10,932 nucleotides of DNA, taken from positions 93,205-104,136 of the forward strand of contig CAAAJI010000041.1 of assembly GCA_900642245.1 (NCBI GenBank), in the 5' to 3' direction. This DNA is from Fragilaria radians. Lineage: Eukaryota > Bacillariophyta > Fragilariophyceae > Fragilariales > Fragilariaceae. Position numbers and translations under genes: made by a program. Below the pieces are notes generated by a model. The model saw only the letters and a list, made by a program, of their open reading frames with translations. It had not been told where the DNA came from and did not search any database. This document shows, in pieces, positions 1-7,102 of the stretch. Position 1 is the stretch's first letter; each line of letters starts with the position of its first letter.

Positions 1-2232
1 CGTTACGCTGGAAACCGTGGAGAATCTTTGATTAATGGAGCTACGAGTTGACACACTTTGGTCATCATTTGGAAACTGAATAACAGAATATAGCTTCGTA
101 TCTTTACTGGCATTGATAAACGGTTTTCTTGCCTGTGGAAACGCTGTGGTGGAGTATGTGTTCTCTTCTAGATGCATCGATGGTTTGGGATTAGGAGTCA
201 TCGCATTCATGTCGGATATTGCTTTCGCCAAGATTTCTCTTTGCTTTGTTGTAAGAAAATCATTACGAAAGCTAAGCGTTAACGGCCTCCCACAATCTTG
301 AATCGCTTTTCGAATGCTTTCAAAGGTCCATGCTCCTCTTTCGACGGAAACACCGTCAAACGCCACAAGTCTAGCACCTAAAATGGGTCGAATGGTGTTT
401 GCGGATGTATCAAAGCCCTGAAAACCGCATACCAGAACCGAGTCTTTCGGTGAGGTCGTCCTAGAAATGTCATCATTGTTTCTTTCACTTTTATTTCTAG
501 ATGACGGAGAAGGACTTGGGCAATTATTTTCTATCAATTCTGCGTGTATCGCCTCGTCGAGAAGTCCTTTCACTTTAGGAGGAGCTGGAACCTTTTGGAA
601 TTGGATGCCAATTTTTCGAGAATGAAATGTTAAATGATAGACTTTTCCATCTTCATACCTTACAATTCCGTCTACATCACTCTTTGATTCCTGATGCCCA
701 TGCGATATTTTCTCATGAGAAAGACCTAATTGTTTCTCGAAAATTTTTGTTTCATGACTTTCAGACGGAAAACTCATTCTCCTGTCGTCAATGCAGCTTT
801 TCGGATGATGCAAAGACATGTCATTCACATCCATGCCTTGTAATGGAGACTCGTCATCTATTGGTATGCTACAATAAGTTGAACCTTCTCCCAACTCTGC
901 CCCAACAGAGGAAACTGAACTATCCGCTTCATAGTTTCTTTCAACTTTAAGGTCCCCATCTATTCTTTCGTTATCTTCATCCTCATCGTCACTAGATTGA
1001 TCCTCGTCCATTAAGCTGAGAAACTTCGGCTGTATAGGTGAGATTTGTGATTCGTTGAGCCAATCCTGTAAGTCAGCCCCATGCACTGTATTCTCGATCT
1101 TTACAGCATTTGTTGCTTCGGAGGATACATCGGCTGAAGGAAAATGGATATTGGATTTATTTTGTGTTTCTGCCAACAACTGTTGATGTAGACGAATACT
1201 AGATTCTACTTCTGCTTCCAATTCTTCGATAAGACGCTCACCTTCGCTATCTAAAGTTTGCGCTAATCCCTCATCCACTGGTCGATCCTGCAAAAACGAT
1301 TTTAGAGAACCTTTAGAACGAAGCATTTTCACTTCCTTAACCAGTATTCTCTTTTCTTTTTTCACCACCTTGATTTCTTTTCGTAATGAGGTATTTTCTT
1401 CCCAAAGTTGACAAACCTGTTTCTCGACTGACTCAAGCTTTATCCGATGGCTTTGGGTAACTTTTTGTGCAAATTCAAGATCCTTTCTTGCAGATATTGC
1501 ATCCTTCTTTGTAACTTTGACTAAACTCGCAAGTTGCTCACAGGTCTGACGAAGTTTCAAAACCAGTGGATCAACTATAGAATCATCCCGATTGTTATCA
1601 TCCTTGTTAATGCAACCATTTTCCAAATTAGAGTTAAAGCCAATTGACTTTGTTAGGTAATTCGTAAGATCTTCGATAATATATTTGAATTCCTCTAGTT
1701 GTTGCTTTATTTTTTCTCCATCTTCCAATGCCATTTCCAATTCTTTCTCAACCATTTGATATTCACTTAATTTTCGTTCATATTCTTCCAATTGAAACTT
1801 TTGGGCAGAAAGAGAATCCTTCCAGTGACAACACTGATTTTGAAGATAGCTCCATTGCTCCGTCTCCAATTTGGTAATCCACTCATCCCCATTTGCATGA
1901 GCCTCCAGAAAAAGTTTCGTTTGATTTGAAAGTCGAAGGATCCATCGGATACACCCGTCGTTCAATCTTTCTATACACTCCACAGAAGAACCTTCCAAAT
2001 CCCAGCATCCCCGAGGTTCTGTATCATGCGGTGAAACAAAGTAATATAAGTGTGACGAAGGTTTGATAACAAAGAATCGTCTCTTAAACTCGGGAATGTT
2101 TGCTCCCAACTTGTACAAAAATCCAGCTTGCGGACAGTTACGAGCAAAAGATGCCGCTGTTATGGTAGTTGGAGGGTATTGACCTACTGTTAAGTTATTG
2201 CCGTCATTGTAGGCGACAATATTGTCAAACAT
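1..2232 (-). CDS. PH domain - coiled coil - PDZ-like scaffold protein (3' end outside window)
   Basis: The minus strand is open for 744 codons from an ATG at 2232 to the left edge, where the gene is cut. An in-frame TGA lies 11 codons before this ATG and no other ATG intervenes, which fixes the start if there is no upstream exon. Residues about 36-124 form a PH domain: it opens with AGFLYKLG, has a basic K-x8-KRR strand (K41, K50-R52) like the phosphoinositide-binding K-Xn-(K/R)-x-R motif, and ends with the helix containing invariant-type Trp118 (DEWITKLE). Heptad-rich, charged coiled coil follows at about 140-195, 222-305 and 328-355. Residues 409-423 are an acidic run. Residues about 528-657 resemble a PDZ domain, with IGIQF at 541-545 as carboxylate loop and GARLVAFDGVSV at 619-630. 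I infer a membrane-recruited adaptor; partners are unknown. No signal peptide is seen, so it is probably cytosolic. PH is the surest domain, PDZ likely. Confidence 0.85.
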   Translation of the reverse strand, partial: MFDNIVAYNDGNNLTVGQYPPTTITAASFARNCPQAGFLYKLGANIPEFKRRFFVIKPSSHLYYFVSPHDTEPRGCWDLEGSSVECIERLNDGCIRWILRLSNQTKLFLEAHANGDEWITKLETEQWSYLQNQCCHWKDSLSAQKFQLEEYERKLSEYQMVEKELEMALEDGEKIKQQLEEFKYIIEDLTNYLTKSIGFNSNLENGCINKDDNNRDDSIVDPLVLKLRQTCEQLASLVKVTKKDAISARKDLEFAQKVTQSHRIKLESVEKQVCQLWEENTSLRKEIKVVKKEKRILVKEVKMLRSKGSLKSFLQDRPVDEGLAQTLDSEGERLIEELEAEVESSIRLHQQLLAETQNKSNIHFPSADVSSEATNAVKIENTVHGADLQDWLNESQISPIQPKFLSLMDEDQSSDDEDEDNERIDGDLKVERNYEADSSVSSVGAELGEGSTYCSIPIDDESPLQGMDVNDMSLHHPKSCIDDRRMSFPSESHETKIFEKQLGLSHEKISHGHQESKSDVDGIVRYEDGKVYHLTFHSRKIGIQFQKVPAPPKVKGLLDEAIHAELIENNCPSPSPSSRNKSERNNDDISRTTSPKDSVLVCGFQGFDTSANTIRPILGARLVAFDGVSVERGAWTFESIRKAIQDCGRPLTLSFRNDFLTTKQREILAKAISDMNAMTPNPKPSMHLEENTYSTTAFPQARKPFINASKDTKLYSVIQFPNDDQSVSTRSSINQRFSTVSSVT

Positions 2233-2479
2233 CCCGAAAAAATATTTGTGACGACAATTGCATTTTCAATGTTTTTGCCGTAACACCAACTACTAGTTGT
2301 ATTGTACAAAATTTGAGAGCAGTTAATTGGTTTGAAATCCATTTCTTGTTCTTTCCTAAATGCAGGACATTTTGTGTGTGCTTGAATTCCCTCTTGTTGT
2401 GATTACTGAATGTTCATTTGTAAATGTTAACTGCCTCGCATCTGTTGAAATTAAAAGGTCTAATTAGTCAATCATTTGA

Positions 2480-3400
2480 CTTTGGCAAGACAAAAAAGCC
2501 AATCCAAGCAAGGATGTTGCGATAAACTTTCCAAAAGGAAAGTACAAAGAAAGTAGAGCCTATATAGTCTTCAGAATCATGTATTTTGTTTGGACCCGGA
2601 AAATGTCACTTATACAAAAATCTCAGAACAGAAGCAAGTTCTCCTTTCTGAATGCATGTATCTCTCCTAGTGAGAATTTCTTCTGTGTCATTAGAGATTT
2701 ACTGCCATTTTCACGCATGGAGAAACAATAAGTTAGATGCCACAACAAGTTACCAAGCATTGGGATTCACTGATAGATGAATATACTGAAATTCTGATGA
2801 CAATATCTATTGAAGAAGGATGAAAGACTTGCTTTGGGATCAGTTTACGCTGGTATTTAATGGGTGGATATTGGACCAAACTCACTTTTAGGAAAATTTG
2901 CAACTTTTCCTAGCGCAAATTCTATTCCTGGATCTGAGAACGTGTTGCTCTCCCTGATCCCAACAACAAATCAAGAGAGCTTTATTGTCAACATTCCTTC
3001 TGATCACTTAAACTTCATTCTGGATTTGAACTAATAGCTGGGTAAATGTTGGTGATACAAACTTTGTTTGCATGGTAATTAGTTCCTTTCCAGTAAGGTA
3101 AGCACATCATTCATTGGATGCTCAAGTAATTGCTTTCGCATTGGCATGAAAACTTACTTCAGGATGCTCAAAAATCTGCTAAACAAAGCTATAAAATCTT
3201 GTCAAAATCAAGAAACTTTATCCCTGCTGCAATCCCAAGTGCCCATATGAATACCATAGTAAAAGCGAGAAATACTACAAGATGGTGTTTAACATTCTTG
3301 TTAATTCTGCATTAGTCAAATTAAGGATTTCCTTTTTTCCGAGTCACAAAAAGATTGATGAATGATATGCAAACTAGTTGGATAGGAGAGGTTTGCTGAT
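2480..3400 (+). mobile_element. degenerate hAT-superfamily transposase (fossil)
   Basis: No intact ORF exists, but joining short open pieces in the three plus frames gives hAT transposase blocks in the correct order. Seen: 2480-2731 open without a start, ending with DLLPFSRMEKQ; 2820-2888 with DLLWDQFTLVFNGW, matching the family block that carries the first catalytic Asp (usually DGW or DxW, here Asn); 2888-3031 with FATF, VLLSLIP and HLNFILDL; 3039-3074 with WVNVGDTN, like the VGDN block of the second Asp; 3110-3247 with FIGCSSNCFRIGMK, like the family's GCASHRFNLAV; 3268-3294 with KARNTTRW, like RNxTRW; and about 3343-3399 with RVTKRLMNDMQ. At least four stops or frameshifts separate the pieces, so it is dead. 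I did not find the C-terminal dimerisation segment, terminal inverted repeats or target-site duplication. The assignment rests on recalled family motifs, not a search. Confidence 0.75.
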
Positions 3401-3405
3401 ATTAC

Positions 3406-4168
3406 GTGCTACGAAACAGGTTGCAGAATGATTTGAGAGTGAATACGTTAAATCCTCCGCACCCCCAGATAAAAAAATGTATCTTGCTTTTAGGTTGCGC
3501 CTTAAATTCGATGTTTTGTTTTATTTTTTGAAAGCCATTCAGTGATTTGGATTAGCATTCACCCTTCTCTTTGTTTGATTTTACTTTTCTTCGATCAAGT
3601 AAATGACATCACACTGGGCACTGAGTTAGGTATTTTATCTTTTCTCCTGCCATATTCATAATGAAGCGATGGTTCGCAAAAATTTAAATTATATAATTTT
3701 TCCTTCAAGCGTACCACCTAAGTGCCATCTTTACGCTCATTTCAAAGCTTGTACACAAGCGCAAGAAGCTTTACGGCGACTTTGAAGTAAATCAAGTTAC
3801 TAAAAAATTATAGTTTCAATTTTCTAATTTCTGAGTTTTGAGACTATCTGAATTATAGGTTTTTTATATTTCAGCAAATCGTCCAAAGAAAGTAAACCAT
3901 ACTATGACAACTGATTATGTTTTGTTTTCCACCTTTTGATTGATGATTTACAAGGAATGGATCAAACGAATATAAAAAGTTGTTTTCTTTAATGTATTAC
4001 TCATTTTATTAGCATCACCACCACTTGTGATAGCTCGTTCCATCCTTCTTTAGTTTAACAAGTTGATGCTATTCGACACTTAATGATCTCATGATGTGCA
4101 ATAAGATAGAAAGAAGCATGTATTAAGGGTTTGTTAACTGATTTCAAATATTGTAGTTACACCTGCTT
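3406..4168. other. gene-free AT-rich spacer
   Basis: No reading frame with protein-like content was recognised. It may contain the lost 3' part of the hAT element and the 3' untranslated region of the minus-strand PRXL2 gene. A 7-bp inverted repeat, AAAGCTT (3744-3750) and AAGCTTT (3766-3772) with a 15-nt loop, is the only structure noted and is too short to interpret. Confidence 0.5.
4005..4010 (-). terminator. possible poly(A) signal for the PRXL2 gene
   Basis: The minus strand reads AATAAA here, about 260 nt past the annotated TGA and about 160 nt past the next in-frame stop. This hexamer is common by chance in AT-rich DNA, and diatoms do not depend strictly on it. Confidence 0.25.
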
Positions 4169-4169
4169 T

Positions 4170-4268
4170 TCAACACATTTTTGTTACATTTCCAGCACTC
4201 TGATCAGATTTCAACTTTTCCTTAACAACGTCCATCATGTGGCACGCCTCAGCCACAGCCACAGCCAC
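4170..4268 (-). other. open in-frame extension after the PRXL2 stop codon
   Basis: Directly after the TGA at 4271-4269 the same frame continues for 32 sense codons to a second TGA at 4172-4170. It begins with a Val-Ala repeat encoded by three 6-bp units (plus-strand AGCCAC at 4251-4268) and continues with an amphipathic MMDVVKEKLKSDQ-like segment. Possible explanations are chance, a recent stop mutation shortening the protein, stop readthrough, or use as an alternative C-terminus. Chance is not excluded: a run of 32 open codons is unremarkable by itself. Confidence 0.3.
4251..4268. repeat. (AGCCAC)3 hexanucleotide microsatellite
   Basis: Three perfect 6-bp units lie immediately after the PRXL2 stop codon (minus-strand sense GTGGCT). 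Being a multiple of three, changes in unit number would not alter the frame of the extension. Confidence 0.8.
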
Positions 4269-5012
4269 TCATGACTCATTCTTTTTTAACACGTCAATAG
4301 CTGCTAGGATGTCGCTACTTGGGAACTCCTCAAATGTCTCCTCAGCATATGCATACTTTTGTGTCCCATCTTTTCCAAAAATAATTACGCCTCCTTTCAA
4401 AAAGCCTTCTCCCTTAAGATTTCCCTCCAGATTTTTAGATTCCGTACGTTTCACCGCATCTCGAAGCCACAGCATTCCCTTAACAATACGAAGTGGATTC
4501 CAAGTTTCCAATGATAACTTCCTATTTCCTAGGGCTTGATAGAATTTCAAGTCGGCATCACGATAAATGGGATACGGATACGATTTACCGAACTCCAGCA
4601 AACCTTCATCGTCAACTCCAGTTTCTTTGACAATACCCAAAAAGTTGAATCCCTCTAAAACCGGATTTTCCGCCAGTTTCATAAGTTCTACCCCTTCTTC
4701 CCGACAAAAGACGCAGCCTGGACGTCTGATGACATATGCGATGGCTCCCGAAGCTCCTAGATGCCTCTGTATCATTTCATTGGCACGAATCGATTCTACT
4801 TCAGTGACAATATTATCCTTCATTGATAAGGGAATCATTTCCGCGTCCTTCAATTCGAATGACTCCAATGTTTTTGACAATTGCAACTTTTCCGGAATCA
4901 AACATTGTTGTGCAGTTGTTGCGGTTGAAAGTGCCGCGACGGTCATTAAACTTGCAGTGGCTATTAGGGAGAATCTGTTGCTAAGGGATCGAAGTGGGAC
5001 GATGGTCGTCAT
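4269..5012 (-). CDS. PRXL2 / AhpC-TSA_2 family thioredoxin-fold protein with CxxC, secretory leader
   Basis: This 247-residue protein resembles the peroxiredoxin-like 2 group (PRXL2A/B, formerly FAM213; also called SelU in lineages where the first motif Cys is selenocysteine). Visible landmarks are the redox motif GCVFC, Cys100 and Cys103, at the end of a strand (IAYVIRRPG), YPIYRD at 147-152, and the late LKGGVIIFGKDG segment at 205-216. These are the usual AhpC-TSA_2 blocks in order. Here the first motif residue is an ordinary Cys codon (TGC). Residues 1-35 carry basic residues and then a hydrophobic stretch (SLIATASLMTVAALS), consistent with a signal peptide; no Phe follows the likely cleavage point, so plastid targeting is not supported. 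Family members act as thiol-dependent reductases, and one mammalian branch (PRXL2B) reduces prostaglandin H2; the substrate here is unknown. The frame stays open 32 codons past the TGA. Confidence 0.85.
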   Translation of the reverse strand: MTTIVPLRSLSNRFSLIATASLMTVAALSTATTAQQCLIPEKLQLSKTLESFELKDAEMIPLSMKDNIVTEVESIRANEMIQRHLGASGAIAYVIRRPGCVFCREEGVELMKLAENPVLEGFNFLGIVKETGVDDEGLLEFGKSYPYPIYRDADLKFYQALGNRKLSLETWNPLRIVKGMLWLRDAVKRTESKNLEGNLKGEGFLKGGVIIFGKDGTQKYAYAEETFEEFPSSDILAAIDVLKKNES

Positions 5013-5159
5013 AAGATGAAGAAAGTAATGAGGTGGTGAGATAAAAGCTCAAACGTTTCAGTTTGTTATGATTCATTTTTTCTATGACGTGGTAGTAGGC
5101 CTTAGTGGGATTGAAATTTTTAATTAAAAATCTAAGCGACTCTTAAATCTAACTTTACT

Positions 5160-5600
5160 CTCTGATGATAATCCCTGGGCTAATTGACTACAACTATTCA
5201 TTCACTATTAATGGAGGCATTGAAAAAACACTGACAATTAGTTTCCTAACATTTTTAAAGTTGGTCCATCTACGGCCACAATCAATGATCTCAACATAAA
5301 TCAATCCTCCAGAATGAGTTGTGTAGCAATTTTTGATGCCACAAGTTCCTAATTGTAAGCTGAAGTCTCTACTGTCTTTTCACGTTTAGATACCCAACTA
5401 ATTGGTTTATTATTCATCATCATAAGTATGTCTGTGACCCTCTTGTTACTTAGTCATGTGCATGATCTCCAGCCACATAGACATTCATCCGGACTTTTGT
5501 TTCCTTTGGCGTATGACAGTCATTTGGAAGTTTTCTTCCTCAGCATCTGGATAGAACTCTTGCCAATTAGAGTGATCCTCAATAGATTAAGTAGAATAAT
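5160..5600 (-). mobile_element. degenerate Ty1/copia RNase H, diatom CoDi-like
   Basis: The minus strand holds RNase H blocks of a Ty1/copia polyprotein, broken by stops. Seen in order: about 5545-5453 with LPNDCHTPK then VRMNVYVAGDHAHD, matching the V-D-x-D-H-A-x-D strand of diatom copia elements, with the first Asp of the pair changed; and 5453-5241 in a single frame, with NNKPISWVSKREKTVETSAYN, a stop, ELVASKIATQLILE, a stop, and VAVDGPTLKMLGN, which correspond to the family's I-x-W-x-SK-x-Q-x-T-V-E-T-S, ELVA and GP-x-x-GDN segments. LSVFF and FNASINS then follow in shifted frames, as in DNMSVVLNTT. At least four disabling changes are present and no LTR was recognised. The remnant ends about 150 bp before the start of the PRXL2 gene, on the same strand. 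Confidence 0.8.
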
Positions 5601-5744
5601 CAGGATGCATACATTTCATCGTCATGAATGCATTTTCAGTCTTGGATAGAGCTTCGCAATATAAACACAATTTCCTTAAGTGTTTTTTCATATAATGATT
5701 CCTTAATTCCCGTTTTGATACAATTCCAATTTTACATCAAAATA

Positions 5745-6378
5745 GGAAAAGATAATAATTTTTGGTCTAACATCTTCACTATTGATGTTAAAGAAATTCT
5801 GATTGTACCAATAAAAATTCTCATTATTTTGGTTCTTCGTGAATATCTCAGCCACATTTATTTTTGAGATTATAAATTCATTCCGTTATCAACTAACTTT
5901 CTCACATAATAATGCCTTCCATCATTATGCCGCGACCTTTCACTAATGTTCCTATTCTTCATCAAATTCAAACGTTTATGAGTTTTTGGAATTTTATCAT
6001 CAATAATTCCATTAACTTAACAATTATTTTTGTATCTCTCTGACAGCTTCTGTCACAGCATCATTCAATTTTTGTGCTTCAAAAAATAATATTGCTCTGA
6101 TCCATCGATTTCCAAGATATTGCTGCCTTACTCATAAAACATTTCATGTAATACTTTTCCTTGTGTGTCAATTCTTCATAAAAATTGCTGTTGGCATGCA
6201 CTTCAATGGTTTGATGCTCAAAACAAAGGTTTGTTTCCGAAGCAATTTGTATTAACCTCAGTCTGATATTTAGATCTCACAGTACAAGCAGCCCATCATA
6301 TGCATATTTAATTCTTTCTCTTTGGTCTTTATTCAGATATGTTTGTTTAAGTGAATTCTGATGGTGCTGATCTCTTTG
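5745..6378 (-). mobile_element. second degenerate Ty1/copia remnant (RT tail and RNase H), different lineage
   Basis: Minus-strand pieces again spell a copia RNase H, but with different wording from the neighbour at 5160-5600. Seen: 6378-6280, NKDQRERIKYAYDGLLVL, like the RT end (KY...G-x-LLYL); 6276-6082, with IEVHANSNFYEEL (the RNase H first strand; the usual first Asp is Asn) and AAISWKSMDQ; 6080-6027, LNDAVTEAVREIQK, like the AEYVALS-DAV-EA helix; about 6030-5970, a VKLMELL helix; 5966-5874, with ISERSRHNDGRHYYVRKLV, matching RTKHIDIRHHFVR-x-L; and 5877-5746, with INVAEIFTKNQNNENFY, matching NVADIFTK near the polyprotein end. The order and spacing are right, but stops and frame changes divide every block, so it is inactive. 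LTRs, integrase and the RT catalytic core were not found. Confidence 0.75.
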
Positions 6379-6381
6379 TTA

Positions 6382-6696
6382 TCTTTTTCTCTCTCTTGAG
6401 TTTTTTCTCTCAGTATAGAAATAAGCAAATATGGGGAAAGTCTCTGTAATTAATTCTTCAAAATACAATAGACGATTTTTTACGAAGTAATGCTTGATTA
6501 ATGCTTGATCTAATAGTAATTTCAATTTCTTATCAATGCTCCTTCGAATTTCTGCATTTTACATGAAATGTAACCGCAGTTTGCCTACATTACAATCTTT
6601 CACGCCCGCTAAATACATTGCAGAAACTCTCATCACATTTCTCCGACGTCTGAGATGAATTTGTATTCCACGCGATAGCCTGCAAGTCCAATCGGA
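6382..6696 (-). pseudogene. unidentified minus-strand coding-like stretch, probably part of the copia remnant
   Basis: One minus frame is open from 6696 to 6562 and from 6558 to 6382, separated by a single TAA, and it is the same frame as the copia RT/RNase H pieces that follow. The translation is charged and helix-rich (for example RSIDKKLKLLLDQALIKHYF) but I do not recognise a domain. The lack of a start, the stops and the shared frame suggest polyprotein decay or a gene captured by the element. Confidence 0.3.
6488..6509. repeat. 11-bp perfect tandem duplication
   Basis: TAATGCTTGAT occurs twice in direct succession inside the decayed stretch. Eleven base pairs is not a multiple of three, so the duplication would have shifted any frame running through it. 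Confidence 0.85.
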
Positions 6697-7102
6697 TTAT
6701 GTAAGCATGCTTGGTGGAAAAATGATTGTGAAATGCCTAGTTTCCCTTAACAATATACGTGAATACTTTGAAACTTGAATTCTAACCACTAATTATGTAT
6801 GTCTAGTGTTATAATCACCTTGAAGCCAATTAACTATGAGATTAACCCAAAACTGGATACACGGGAGGGCATAAAGGTACACCTAGAAAATACAAGGGCA
6901 AGGAACAACGCTTTTGGTTATTTTCTCATTTATCTTTATGACTTTGAATCTTGCGAAATCCAAGGCTGTAGAAGTTTAAGTCATGGAACTTTCTGTGGAT
7001 CAGGTCCTTGTGCCTGCATTTTGGTGTTGCTGAGATAATGTCTACGGAATCTGAGTTATTTGCTTTATGAAATGCAAGACATGCACATTTTCGCGGTATT
7101 TC
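6697..7102. other. spacer without a supported gene
   Basis: A 79-codon plus-strand frame (6799-7038) is present, but it has no recognisable domain. The 3' untranslated region of the minus-strand hydrolase gene must lie in its right part. Nothing else was identified. Confidence 0.4.

Noticed and set aside
113..950. Plus-strand ORFs at 113-301 and 627-950
   Set aside because: Antisense to the continuous 744-codon PH/PDZ frame; the first lacks an ATG start.
3130..3315. 61-codon plus-strand ORF treated as an independent small gene
   Set aside because: Its last third carries the hAT RNxTRW-type block and its neighbours in other frames carry the preceding blocks, so it is a piece of the transposase fossil.
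3744..3772. 7-bp inverted repeat as a transposon end or terminator
   Set aside because: Short HindIII-like palindromic halves arise easily by chance and no matching copy was seen at the other side of the hAT remnant.
4170..4271. Selenocysteine insertion at the PRXL2 TGA as a firm call
   Set aside because: The TGA is not at the family's redox position and no SECIS-like hairpin was evident by eye downstream; kept only as something to test.
4237..4539. Plus-strand ORF of 100 codons (and 4567-5019)
   Set aside because: Both are antisense shadows of the PRXL2 gene, which has clear family motifs on the minus strand.
5428..5867. Plus-strand ORFs of 73 and 79 codons
   Set aside because: They are antisense to the copia RNase H remnants, and the minus-strand translation explains the region.
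6799..7038. 79-codon plus-strand ORF with a normal ATG
   Set aside because: No recognisable domain, no signal or repeat, and it lies just past the 3' end of the minus-strand hydrolase gene; open frames of this size occur by chance here.
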